Below are positions 7,655 to 15,780 of a stretch of DNA of 58,981 nucleotides, in pieces. The translations under genes and the position numbers were made by a program. The notes below the pieces were generated by a model. That model worked only from the letters and a program-made list of their open reading frames with translations. It did not search any database and had not been told where the DNA came from. Every line of letters begins with the position of its first letter. Position 1 is the first letter of the stretch. The DNA comes from Rhizobium cauense (GTDB lineage Bacteria; Pseudomonadota; Alphaproteobacteria; Rhizobiales; Rhizobiaceae), in the NCBI RefSeq assembly GCF_019511525.1, contig NZ_JAEUAT010000029.1, positions 1-58,981 on the forward strand, read 5' to 3'.

Positions 7655-9284
7655 TTAGTACTCCATGCCGGCGCCTGCGGGCATTGCCGGAGCTATTTCC
7701 TTCTTGGACTTCTCAGCGATCATGGCTTCGGTCGTCACCAGCAGGCCGGCAACGGAGGCGGCGTCCTGCAGCGCGGTGCGCACGACCTTTGCCGGGTCGA
7801 TGACCCCCTGAGCATAGAGATCGCCATACTCGCCGGTCTGCGCATTCCACCCGAAGGAGAAGTCAACCTTTTCGCGAAGCTTGCCGACGACGACAGAGCC
7901 CTCGGCTCCAGCGTTTTCGGCAATCTGGCGAGCAGGCGCTTCAATCGCGCGCCGGACGATCTCGATGCCGACCTTCTGGTCTTGATTGCCCGTCTGGAGA
8001 TTGTCGAGTGCCTTCACGGCACGAAGCAGCGCAACGCCACCGCCCGGCAGAATGCCTTCCTCGACGGCAGCGCGGGTCGCATGCAGCGCATCGTCGACGC
8101 GGTCCTTCTTCTCTTTGACCTCGACTTCCGTCGAACCGCCGACTCGAATAACAGCAACACCGCCGGCAAGCTTGGCGAGCCGTTCCTGCAGTTTTTCGCG
8201 ATCATAGTTGGAGTTGGTCTCCTCGATCTGGGCGCGGATCTGGGCGACACGACCGTCAATCTCTGCCTTGGAACCCACCCCGTCGATGATCGTGGTGTTT
8301 TCCTTCTCGATCGCCACCTTCTTGGCTCGACCGAGCATGTTGAGCGTTACATTCTCAAGCTTGATGCCGAGGTCTTCGGAGATGACGGTACCGCCCGTCA
8401 GGATGGCGATATCTTCCAGCATCGCCTTGCGGCGGTCGCCGAAGCCCGGAGCCTTGACGGCGGCGATCTTCAGGCCGCCACGCAGCTTGTTGACGACGAG
8501 CGTTGCAAGAGCCTCACCTTCGACGTCTTCGGCGATGATCAGCAGCGGCTTGCCGGACTGAACGACGGCTTCCAGAACCGGCAGCATCGCCTGAAGATTC
8601 GAGAGCTTCTTTTCGTGGATCAGGATGTAGGGATCGTCGAGTTCAACCCCGCATCTTGTCCTGATTGGTGACGAAGTAGGGCGAAAGGTAGCCACGGTCG
8701 AACTGCATGCCTTCAACGACTTCGAGTTCGGTATCGGCGGTCTTGGCTTCTTCGACAGTGATAACACCTTCGTTGCCGACCTTTTCCATCGCCTCGGCAA
8801 GATAACGGCCGATCTCGGAATCGCCGTTCGCCGAGATCGTACCGACTTGAGCGATTTCGGCATTGCTGGTGATTTTGCGGGCGTTGGTCTTCAGCTCCTT
8901 GACGACAGCGTCGACGGCAAGATCGATGCCGCGCTTCAGGTCCATCGGGTTCATTCCGGAAGCTACCGCCTTGGCACCTTCCTTGACGATCGACTGGGCG
9001 AGTACGGTCGCGGTGGTGGTACCGTCGCCGGCCAGATCGTTGGTCTTCGACGCGACTTCGCGCAGCATCTGGGCGCCCATGTTCTCAAACTTGTCTTCGA
9101 GCTCGATTTCCTTCGCAACGGAGACGCCATCCTTGGTAATGCGCGGCGCGCCGAAGGACTTATCGATCACGACGTTGCGGCCCTTCGGACCGAGCGTGAC
9201 CTTTACCGCATTGGCAAGCACGTCGACCCCACGCAGCATGCGTTCACGGGCGTCGCTGTTAAATTTGACTTCTTTGGCAGCCAT
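7655..9284 (-). pseudogene. groEL: GroEL chaperonin, interrupted by a one-base frameshift
   Basis: Two overlapping frames together give a complete 60-kDa chaperonin. The first part (9284 to about 8650) carries the N-terminus and the ATP motif GDGTTT at residues 87-92. The second part resumes at VELDDPYILIHEKKLSNLQ and runs to the end EIAPAMPAGAGMEY. The break is at the C-run 8647-8650: removing one base joins ...TNQDKMR to VELDDPYIL and gives 542 residues, the normal length. The last residues lack the usual GGM repeats, as in several rhizobial paralogues. As read, the product would stop at about 213 residues. Either this copy is inactive, or the extra base is a sequencing error. It follows groES by 50 bases. 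Confidence 0.88.
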
Positions 9285-9334
9285 TTTTCTAACTCCTCAA
9301 TAGGCAGCTATTTGACTGATGGGTTGATTTGTAT

Positions 9335-9649
9335 TCAGGCGGCTTGTCTCTGCTCGGCCTCAGCCTCGATGATGCCCAGAACGTCGGTTTCCTTCATGAT
9401 CAGCAGAACTTCACCGTTGATCTTGATCTCCGTGCCGGACCATTTGCCGAACAGGATGCGATCGCCAGCCTTGATGTCGAGTGCCTGCACCTGGCCGGCC
9501 TCGTTACGCGCGCCAGTACCGACAGCGACGACCTCACCCTCGGAAGGCTTTTCTTTCGCGGTATCGGGAATGATGATGCCGCCTTTGGTCTTTTCCTGGG
9601 ATTCGACCCGGCGAACGAGAATGCGATCATGAAGCGGTCGGAACGACAT
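9335..9649 (-). CDS. groES: GroES co-chaperonin
   Basis: A 104-residue Hsp10. The family features are all present: FRPLHDRILVRRVESQEKTK at the N-terminus, the mobile loop KTKGGIIIPDTAKEKP, the roof region and a C-terminus ending MKETDVLGIIE. It caps GroEL during protein folding. The ATG at 9649 has GGAGG upstream, and an in-frame start at 9691 is without support. The next gene on the same transcript is the frameshifted groEL. A degenerate CIRCE operator lies about 150 bases upstream, suggesting HrcA control. Confidence 0.93.
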   Translation of the reverse strand: MSFRPLHDRILVRRVESQEKTKGGIIIPDTAKEKPSEGEVVAVGTGARNEAGQVQALDIKAGDRILFGKWSGTEIKINGEVLLIMKETDVLGIIEAEAEQRQAA

Positions 9650-9794
9650 GTTTTCCTCCGTTGAGCAAAAATGATGACGTTGAAGACCCAAGCCGGGCCG
9701 GATGGCCAGTCCGGGCGGGTGCGAACCTCATCGAGCGTTCGCGGGCAAAATTTATTTTCGAGGTTTTTCGATTTCAAGAGGGTGCAGAGGAAAA

Positions 9795-9821
9795 ATAGCA
9801 CTCAACGCTAACGGCTGCTAA
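9795..9821 (-). promoter_or_regulatory. Degenerate CIRCE operator (HrcA site) upstream of groESL
   Basis: Read on the minus strand, TTAGCAGCC-N9-GAGTGCTAT matches 15 of 18 positions of the CIRCE consensus TTAGCACTC-N9-GAGTGCTAA, with the exact 9-base spacer. It would make groESL responsive to HrcA. Confidence 0.75.
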
Positions 9822-9832
9822 CATGCTGGAAA

Positions 9833-9857
9833 GGAACAATAAACGGCACGGCGAGTT
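9833..9857 (+). promoter_or_regulatory. EcfG-type promoter (GGAAC-N16-AGTT) for usg
   Basis: -35 GGAAC at 9833-9837 and -10 AGTT at 9854-9857, 67 bases before the usg start. It begins 11 bases from the CIRCE operator that faces the other way. Confidence 0.6.
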
Positions 9858-9923
9858 CAGAAAACCATTGAGGGCCGCAAGATTTTACGTCACCTTCGCA
9901 GTGTCATGAAACGGAGATGAAGC

Positions 9924-10196
9924 ATGCAATTCTCGTCGGATCTCGAGCGTCAGCTCAACGGCTACGGACTGACCACCGCACATATCCTCTACCGGATACC
10001 GGATTTCGAATCCGTCCTGCAAACCTACATTTGGCAGGACTACGATCTCGCACCTGATTTTCCGGAGATGCACAAGTTCCTGACCTTCTGGCGAGACAGC
10101 CTCGACGGGCCTCTCCACTCCGTCCGCTACTCCCACCAGCGGCTGATAGGTCCGAACGAATGGCGCCGTGTCGAGGGCGAGTTCAAGCTTCAATAA
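9924..10196 (+). CDS. usg: Usg-family protein
   Basis: A 90-residue protein of the Usg family, widespread in alphaproteobacteria and named for a gene found upstream of a trp gene. Its biochemical role is not established. Family hallmarks are GYGLTTAHILYRIPDF, QTYIWQDYDLAPDFPEM and GPLHSVRYSHQRLIGP. GGAG lies before the ATG. It is divergent from groES and has a candidate EcfG promoter, which suggests a stress-induced copy. Confidence 0.88.
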   Translation: MQFSSDLERQLNGYGLTTAHILYRIPDFESVLQTYIWQDYDLAPDFPEMHKFLTFWRDSLDGPLHSVRYSHQRLIGPNEWRRVEGEFKLQ

Positions 10197-10290
10197 ACTC
10201 TTGAATTTGATTTTTGAGCTTCCTAGCTCATCGACCGCCGAGGCGTTGAACTCGGGTGTGGGCGCCGATTGTGTATGGAGTGACTCCTGG

Positions 10291-10581
10291 ATGGAAGAGA
10301 ATATTGAAATCATCAAGAGTGTTGGCATCGATGAACGCGAAGAGATCATCGTCGACTTTGCCCGGTGGCTTGAGACCGCCTCAAAAGAAGCGCTGGTCTA
10401 CGGAGAAGGGAAGTTCGCAATGATGTCCGCCAGCATGGCGGAAGCAATGCGTGTCAATGCCGACGAACTTGCTCGTGATAATCCTGAAAAAACCGAACGT
10501 GTGCTGCAGCAGGCCAGCGCGATGATGGCGCAGTTCAAGGCCGCCTATCCTTATCGCGTTATCAGTCGGTCGGTCCATTGA
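10291..10581 (+). CDS. Hypothetical protein, 96 aa
   Basis: Starts MEENIEIIKSVGIDEREEI and is predicted mainly helical, with a methionine-rich middle (FAMMSASMAEAMRV). I recognise no family. The ATG at 10291 has GGAG about 10 bases upstream; a longer in-frame version starting at 10168 would overlap usg and is unlikely. It follows usg by 94 bases on the same strand and may share its transcript. Confidence 0.5.
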   Translation: MEENIEIIKSVGIDEREEIIVDFARWLETASKEALVYGEGKFAMMSASMAEAMRVNADELARDNPEKTERVLQQASAMMAQFKAAYPYRVISRSVH

Positions 10582-10762
10582 GGTCCTGAGCGCGGCCTTA
10601 GTGGCGGTGTAGGCGGTAGTCGCCTCGGGAAGTGGCAGGACTGAGGGATGAAAGTGCACCACCGCGCCGGTGCCCGCTCGATATCTGGGAGAAGGCGATC
10701 GAGGCGGATAGTCGCTATAAGGTTGAGGTTCAGGTCGAAGAGCCAGTGCTCGTCCGTCAGAG

Positions 10763-10998
10763 GCGACGAAGTCGCCGCAGCACGGCGGGTTCGCGAGGTG
10801 GAGCTGAAGTGGAAGTTAGTCAGTTGCAAACCCACCGACGATTGCGTCAAACGATTGCGTCAGATGAGATCGGGAGCTGAAGCCGTCGATTCGGTGGCCA
10901 GCCCGTCGACAACAACCTCCGCACGATCGAGGCAGACGAGCGGACCTTCGACCACGGTTGCGCGCTGCTGGTTCGGCGACCTTGTCTGAGAATATGGT
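10763..10998 (+). pseudogene. Remnant copy of a NUDIX gene 3' end and flank
   Basis: This stretch aligns by eye to 11621-11842: shared blocks include CGCGAGGT, GACGATTGCGTCA-like and GCACGATCGAGGCAGACGA. It encodes the end of the same NUDIX tail (ARRVREVELKWKLVSCKPTDD versus a matching tail downstream) but has no NUDIX box ahead of it. It is therefore a diverged, truncated duplication of the neighbouring gene's 3' end and flank. Confidence 0.6.
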
Positions 10999-11139
10999 TG
11001 CTGGCCCGGAATAAACACCCTCCTTGGCCTTTGCCTTCTGCTTTGCCTGTGGTTGGCGCCGAAAGCCAGCAGGTGCGTTCAACTGGACTTCAACACCAGG
11101 CTTCATCGTGGGTTAACATAATCTCTCTTGAGACGAACG

Positions 11140-11699
11140 ATGCGCGTTGATTTGGTCGAGAAATTTCGCCAAGCTTTGATCGTCATGAAGTCGAAGAAAA
11201 CGGCGCGTAGGTGTAGTCCGAGCCGATCCCAAGACCTGCTGAAACAGCTTGCGCGAAAGCCGGATAAACTGTTCACCGGAGCTTTCCGGGTGCAGTACGG
11301 CGCGTTATGTTTCCGGCTGAAGGGGAAAGGCACGGAGATCGAGATCCTCGTGATCACCTCGCGTGAGACGAGCCGTTGGATGCTTCCCAAGGGCTGGCCG
11401 ATGAAGGGGAAGAAGCCGCACCAGGCCGCGGCAACCGAGGCCTGGGAGGAAGCCGGCGTCAGCGGCAGACCCAACAAGACACCTGTCGGCCGCTACGTCT
11501 ACCTCAAGGAGCTCGATGGCGGCGATGTCGCGCCAGTTATGGTCGAGATATACCAGGTCAAGGTGACGAAGGTTCAGACGGATTTCAAAGAGAAGGGGCA
11601 ACGCATCCTGGCATGGGTCAGCCCCGATGAGGCGCACGGCGAGTGCGCGAGGTCGAACTGAAGTCGATGTTGGTCAATTTCAAGCCCATCGACGATTAG
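11140..11699 (+). pseudogene. NUDIX hydrolase with a frameshift near its 3' end
   Basis: NUDIX enzymes hydrolyse nucleoside-diphosphate-linked compounds. The fold is visible from GAFRVQYGALCFRL through RWMLPKGWPMKG and the NUDIX helix TEAWEEAGV, so the catalytic region looks intact. After GAT GAG GCG (11626-11634) one base is missing compared with the sister copy at about 10780, giving an early stop at 11661 instead of 11699. The lost tail is about 20 residues (RVREVELKSMLVNFKPIDD). The shortened protein could still work. The ATG at 11140 is preceded by an in-frame TTG at 11128. Confidence 0.7.
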
Positions 11700-11810
11700 C
11701 GTCAGATAAGATCGGAAGCTGAGGCCGTCGACTTGGTGACCAGCCTGTCGATAACGATCTTCGCACGATCGAGGCAGACGAAAGGGCCTTAACTTGCGCG
11801 CGGCTGCTGT

Positions 11811-12176
11811 TCACCGAGGTTCATGACCCGATTGCTGCCGGGCGGTCTGATGACGGCGAAGTGGCTTAGCGGACTGTAGATCGCGATGCGGTACCCTTGA
11901 TACTCCCGAACCAAGCAAGGCGCGCCGTTCTTCCTGGGCAATCTGGTCGTCGAGCCGCTCACCGATCCTGATGGTCCGCTTACGCACAGTGGCGTGCGTT
12001 TCTGTCGGCTCAACGGGCAGGAATTCGGCCAGCACCGCCGCTGCCTGCTGGTACGGCATCATGCTTCCCAGCCGTGCCGTCAGTTCCATCAACTCGGGCG
12101 TCGCCCGATCGGGGAAGTTTTCTTTCAGCGGTGCGAAGGCTCCGGCCATGCCCGAAAGACAAGCCCGGCACAACTC
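11811..12176 (-). pseudogene. ISKra4-family transposase remnant
   Basis: The minus strand carries a piece typical of ISKra4-family transposases: FAPLKENFPDRATPELMEL, then MPYQQAAAVLAEFLPVE and HATVRKRTIRIGERLDDQIA. A stop lies just upstream in frame and the downstream sequence switches frame into an unrelated end (SHFAVIRPPGSNRVMNLGE), so the gene is truncated on both sides and inactive. Confidence 0.65.
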
Positions 12177-12494
12177 TCAGCGGGGATTGCGGGAAGCATG
12201 CGCCTCAATGTCTCGCCAGAGGACGCGGAACTGTGACTCTTGCAGGTAGCCCGACTAACGGAGAAGCAGCGAGAGGCTAACCGCCTCCCAGAAACGTCAT
12301 GCTTCAGGGCGGATCTCGTTCGCGAGACTTTCCTTCTTATTCGAGCGCTCATCCAGCGAGCGATCATCGCAGCTGGTTCCCGGCACGCCATATTCCGCTT
12401 TCGCTTCAGCCACGCGAAGACCTCGGTATGTCTTTTTCATTCTGAATAAGCGTTCTTCCACAGTGTTGGCGCCTACTCGCTCTGACCTCATCTC

Positions 12495-12709
12495 ATGCGG
12501 CACGACCCGACACTCCGAACTCGTCAAGCCATCCTCGACTCCGCCAAGAGCATCGCAGCCCCAGGCGAGCCAGTGAGCCTTCTGGATGTCGGCCCTATCC
12601 TCGTGACGGAAAAGACTACACGGAACTAGAGGTGGACGATGCTCTTTACGATATGCAGGAGCAGAAAGTGATTGAACTTCTCAGCGGGAATAGGATGAGG
12701 GTTTTGTGA
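12495..12709 (+). pseudogene. Small hypothetical gene with a one-base frameshift
   Basis: Frame one reads MRHDPTLRTRQAILDSAKSI and on to DVGPILVTE; it then reaches a stop. Shifting one base in the A-run near 12612 continues smoothly as KDYTELEVDDALYDMQEQKV to a stop at 12709. The joined protein of about 71 residues looks coherent, with DDALYDMQEQKVIELL suggesting a winged-helix-like end. No clear ribosome binding site precedes the ATG, so confidence is low. Confidence 0.35.
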
Positions 12710-13110
12710 TCGAACAACAGCTTCAGGGCGAAGCCGGCCGACGCACTGCAGCACTGCCCTTTGCAAGCCGGCCTAACGCCAGTGTTGAGGGGTCGAACGA
12801 GTGGCGCTACGAAAGGTGTGGTAACCGAAATTGCCCGCTTCTATGTTTGAGAACGAACAAACGAGCCGGGAGCGCCCCACCCGCTCCCGGCGTCGAAGCT
12901 TCACCACAGGAGTGGAAAGAGGGTGAAGTCCGACGCGCCCTAACATTGAACTGCAGCAAAGGTTTCCAAATACGAACGGCGCCCGTCGACAACGGCGTTT
13001 CAATCAACTACCGCATCAAGTGCCGTGAAGCCGAAGGCAGGGAAGCCATGCGGATGGTCGACTGAGTATTATGATAGAGTGCTCGGCTACAACGGCCTGA
13101 GGGGCAGAGA
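12710..13110. other. Stretch without a supported gene
   Basis: An open frame from a GTG at 12706 to 13065 exists but has no family resemblance, no ribosome binding site and cysteine-rich odd composition. I see no RNA or repeat structure that I can support. Confidence 0.4.
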
Positions 13111-13362
13111 GTGAACACGCTAGAAAAACACAGCGTCAAGGCGATCCTTGCAGTCGCGGGCCTAGCTGCTCTCACATCATGCACGGGCACAAACGCGGCT
13201 GTCCAAGATGCACTCGCTTACCGCATGGCGCATCCTCGCAGCATGCAGATGACCGGCGCTGGCGGGAGTTACCAACCGAATGCCTATGGGCCTGGCGTCG
13301 GGAGGATCAGTATGGCCGACCTCTTCGCCAGCCGTTGCCGACGAGAATTGTTTCTCGCGTGA
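13111..13362 (+). CDS. Small putative lipoprotein, 83 aa
   Basis: Begins at GTG with a basic start, a hydrophobic stretch (KAILAVAGLAA) and a lipobox-like LTSC at about residues 21-24, so Cys24 could be lipid-modified and the protein anchored in the membrane. The mature part is glycine- and tyrosine-rich (GAGGSYQPNAYGPGVGRISM). The purine-rich GGGGCAGAGA lies before the GTG. I recognise no family. It is isolated in a decayed region and no promoter of the island type precedes it. Confidence 0.5.
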   Translation: MNTLEKHSVKAILAVAGLAALTSCTGTNAAVQDALAYRMAHPRSMQMTGAGGSYQPNAYGPGVGRISMADLFASRCRRELFLA

Positions 13363-13795
13363 AACCCGGGTGCACCCCCCCGGTGTTTCCCTTTCAATGG
13401 TCCCAAAATTGACCCGCTCTCTCTTGTGCGGGGTTTCTCTTTTGGGGTCGGATCTTTCAAGCGCAGCTTGCTATTCTCCGTGCTTACGGGCACAGCCTGA
13501 TCGCTTTGGTTACGGTGGTTCTCGTCGATCTCTCAGCGCGTGCTTTGACAGTGAGTTCCCGTCAGAAGTCTGGCTTCTCTGCGAAGTCGGCGCGGGCCGC
13601 TTCATGATCGGGTCGGATGGATAGGCATCTCAATTTTTTTCGAACTGTCAGTCTGAGCTGACGTTCAGCCCCGCCTCGAGGTTGCCTGCCCACTCGTCCC
13701 TGAACGGGACCTCTATCCGCAACGACGTAGGACTGTTGTCGACCCACATCCGATGCAGGATAATCGCCGTCCGCAGCGTATCCTGAAAATCGTAT
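13363..13795. other. Gene-poor stretch with one terminator-like hairpin
   Basis: A hairpin at 13412-13434 (ACCCGC...GCGGGGT) is followed by TTTCTCTTTT, resembling the three terminators downstream. I find no EcfG-type promoter in front of it, so I do not call an RNA here. An open frame on the minus strand (13648-13839) has no supporting signals. Confidence 0.4.
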
Positions 13796-13820
13796 GGAAC
13801 CTTATGCCGGTTTAGATGTT
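13796..13820 (+). promoter_or_regulatory. EcfG-type promoter (GGAAC-N16-TGTT) for sRNA candidate 1
   Basis: -35 at 13796-13800, -10 at 13817-13820. No reading frame follows within reach, but a terminator does at 13880-13900. Confidence 0.75.
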
Positions 13821-13826
13821 GGAGCC

Positions 13827-13900
13827 CGGTCGCATTCAACTTCCCCGATGCGATCGCTAACTCGATAGTTGCCCCGTGGCTCCCCGCTGCGGGGTTTTTT
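13827..13900 (+). ncRNA. sRNA candidate 1, about 74 nt, C-rich loop
   Basis: The unit is bounded by an EcfG-type promoter and an intrinsic terminator and encodes no protein. A 5' hairpin (arms 13828-13835 and 13848-13855, one GU pair) displays a 12-base loop containing CTTCCCC. The terminator stem CCCCG/CGGGG is followed by six T. Exposed C-rich loops typically pair with ribosome binding sites; the general-stress sRNA GsrN of Caulobacter has this design. Ends are predicted, not mapped. Confidence 0.7.
13880..13900 (+). terminator. Intrinsic terminator of sRNA candidate 1
   Basis: TCCCCGCTGCGGGGTTTTTT: short GC stem then six T. Confidence 0.8.
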
Positions 13901-13913
13901 CATAGTCGATCAC

Positions 13914-13938
13914 GGAACGAAATCCAGTGATTGAAGTT
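13914..13938 (+). promoter_or_regulatory. EcfG-type promoter (GGAAC-N16-AGTT) for sRNA candidate 2
   Basis: -35 at 13914-13918, -10 at 13935-13938, starting only 14 bases after the previous terminator. Confidence 0.75.
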
Positions 13939-13944
13939 TGAAGG

Positions 13945-14026
13945 CCGCGAGACGGCGAGGTCTCTCCTACACTCCTCTCACGGCTCGCAGACAAGAGCCC
14001 CGCTCGCCCCCCGGGCGGGGTTTCTT
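13945..14026 (+). ncRNA. sRNA candidate 2, about 82 nt, pyrimidine-rich loop
   Basis: Second of three tandem promoter-terminator units without coding potential. Arms GCGAG (13947-13951) and CTCGC (13984-13988) enclose a region with TCTCTCCTACACTCCTCTC (13961-13979), a good anti-Shine-Dalgarno sequence. The terminator stem CCCCGC/GCGGGG is followed by TTTCTTT. Ends are predicted. Confidence 0.7.
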
Positions 14027-14027
14027 T
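13999..14027 (+). terminator. Intrinsic terminator of sRNA candidate 2
   Basis: CCCCGC (13999-14004 region) pairs with GCGGGG ending at 14020, followed by TTTCTTT. Confidence 0.75.
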
Positions 14028-14036
14028 ACTACGCCG

Positions 14037-14061
14037 GGAACTCTCGCCGCCATCGATAGTT
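14037..14061 (+). promoter_or_regulatory. EcfG-type promoter (GGAAC-N16-AGTT) for sRNA candidate 3
   Basis: -35 at 14037-14041, -10 at 14058-14061, 10 bases after the previous terminator. Confidence 0.75.
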
Positions 14062-14067
14062 TAGCAG

Positions 14068-14140
14068 ACGCTTCGAGACTCGAAACCCCTTGAAGCATCC
14101 GTTGTCTCCAACCCCGCAGCCAGCAGATGCGGGGTTTTTT
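14068..14140 (+). ncRNA. sRNA candidate 3, about 73 nt, CCCC loop
   Basis: Third tandem unit. GCTTC (14070-14074) pairs with GAAGC (14092-14096), leaving AAACCCCTT in the loop; an alternative TTCGA-GAC-TCGAA hairpin also leaves CCCC single-stranded. The terminator is the best of the set: ACCCCGC/GCGGGGT with an 11-base loop and six T. No reading frame with a ribosome binding site occurs. Confidence 0.7.
14111..14140 (+). terminator. Intrinsic terminator of sRNA candidate 3
   Basis: ACCCCGC at 14111-14117 pairs with GCGGGGT at 14129-14135; TTTTTT completes it. Confidence 0.85.
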
Positions 14141-14454
14141 CATGCTGGAACTGCGGTACAAGCATCGGCGGCTGTTAGTTGAAGCATGCAGTTTTGTGAA
14201 GATCCGGTGGCAAGTCTTAATTTTGCTCGTCAGACGAAAGCAGGTCGTCTACACTATCGCTTCGGCTCGGAACGCTATAAACTTGCTGTCCGCTAATTGG
14301 CCAGTCCACAGCGGCAAACGCTTGTCGACGCTATGGAAGCTTGCGCGGAGGGTTGGTCGCAGGGACTGCGACTGAGGCGCAAGCTCCCTTCTTGGCTGCC
14401 GAATTAGTCGCGGGCGTATAGTCGCTCTGAAGCTATCAAGAGAGACCTGCGAGC
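14141..14454. other. Stretch without a supported gene
   Basis: Two GGAAC motifs occur (about 14156 and 14268) but neither has a matching -10. Nothing else supported. Confidence 0.4.
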
Positions 14455-14718
14455 TCAGGATTGATACGGGCCAGTCGATCCGGATAGAAAGATCTCCAGC
14501 TCGTCCTCGAGCTCGTCGCAGGTCACCTCGTAATATTGCAGGAGGTTTTTGTTGTTGCCTCGGGCCCGCAGCCGGTCTCGGCACCTGACAGCCTCACCAT
14601 ATTCCTGGACGACGTTGGGCCACCACCGCGCCTTGCTCGCGTAAATGCGCAGATTTGGTCGTCGCACCAAAAGCGATGCCAGACCGTATCGAAAGCTGTC
14701 AAACTTGCTCTGCTGCAT
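14455..14718 (-). CDS. Small conserved hypothetical protein, 87 aa (paralogue of 56011-56289)
   Basis: Starts MQQSKFDSFRYGLASLLVRR. It aligns along its length with the 92-residue protein at 56011-56289: both have F-R-x-G-x-A-S-x-L-x-R-x-P, a middle E-x-x-x-x-x-x-R-D-x-L, and a C-terminal acidic helix (CDELEDELEIFLS versus CEGLEREISFFLE). The two copies support each other as real genes. Function is unknown. A weak GAGAG precedes the ATG and no EcfG-type promoter was found. Confidence 0.65.
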   Translation of the reverse strand: MQQSKFDSFRYGLASLLVRRPNLRIYASKARWWPNVVQEYGEAVRCRDRLRARGNNKNLLQYYEVTCDELEDELEIFLSGSTGPYQS

Positions 14719-14909
14719 CTCTCGGCACTTTCACATGCAGAGTTTAGCGCAACTGCTTGCGTTTGAAACGATGATTCCTTCGAAGAAGCCCGCACTCGTA
14801 AAGTCTGCCCTCCTAGCGGATGATGGGGTGTTGAGTGCGCACCCCCATGCAAAGAGCCTCCCTCCTCCGGTAGTATTGATCTTTCCGACCACTAACAAGA
14901 ACAGCGTGC

Positions 14910-15197
14910 GGTGGATGCCGTATCGTCCGCGAGGCCGGTGAACGCACGTGGGCCGCGGCAGAGCGCGCTGGCGCCGAGGCGGCCTCGCGCGCAAGCGAGG
15001 AGCGTTTCCAGCAATTCGCGAAAGCGTCAGCGGCGGGTTTGTGGGTGAGAGAGGCCGAAACCTTTACGATTGAGTACGTCAATCCCGCCATTTGCACCAT
15101 CTATGGCACGGAACCTGACGCGCTCCTAGGCGAGATCAGACAGTGGGCTTCCCTTATCGTGCCGGAGGACCGGCAAGGCGCTTTGAGCCACCTATAG
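14910..15197 (+). pseudogene. PAS-domain fragment of a sensor protein
   Basis: The plus-strand frame reads GERTWAAERAGAEAASRASE, then ERFQQFAKASAAGLWVREAE and VNPAICTIYGTEPDALLGEI, ending QWASLIVPEDRQGALSHL and a stop. This is a coiled linker plus most of a PAS sensory domain as found in histidine kinases. No start, no ribosome binding site and no kinase domain follow, so it is a decayed fragment. Confidence 0.6.
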
Positions 15198-15780
15198 GCC
15201 GCACGTGAGGTCGGCATCGACCTATCCTTGAGGATCGCGAGAAGAGCAAAGCTAGCAATTCGAACAGTGTATGCATCTTGTGGCACAGAGCATTCAAGTG
15301 CGAATGGTAACACTGCGTCAAACATTGTGGGTCCGGGTTAGTTGCGGCGTGGCACGGTCCCTTTTCAATTCCGTATCTGAACAGCCAAATGTTTAAACCC
15401 CTTCCCATCACGCCGAGAATCCGGACCTCCGACCGCTCCCACGGCGGAAAGAAGCGTCGGCGTTTGGTGCGATCGAAATTGGAGGGGATCTAGCCACTGC
15501 TCTGACTTCATGATGCCGAGCGAAGTCGTAGGATCACCCCCACCGGCGCCACCTCAATCGTCTACCGAAAGCACCCCTCTTCTCCGACGTCCTCGAGATC
15601 ATCGAGAACAGAAGGCGCTGTTCCTTGACTCCCTCGCCGGCTCGATCAAGCATCACGGGTCTAGAACCAGCCCGCAATGTAGAGGAGATACGGTCGACGG
15701 TCTCGACATCGACCAAAACAAAAAGCCCTTCTCCGAATAGGGGGAACCGCCCTTCAATTTCCCGTAGATGAAGACTTTTA
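15198..15780. other. Stretch without a supported gene
   Basis: Follows the PAS remnant. Open frames on both strands lack ribosome binding sites and resemblance to known families. Probably further debris of the sensor gene. Confidence 0.4.

Noticed and set aside
12706..13065. Open frame of 119 codons starting GTG
   Set aside because: Cysteine-rich odd composition, no ribosome binding site, no family resemblance; the GTG overlaps the stop of a decayed gene.
13412..13442. A fourth terminator-like hairpin just before the sRNA triplet
   Set aside because: No EcfG-type promoter or other clear promoter in front of it, so I did not call a further sRNA.
13648..13839. Minus-strand frame of 63 codons overlapping the first sRNA promoter
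   Set aside because: No ribosome binding site at its start, and it conflicts with the promoter and start of sRNA candidate 1.
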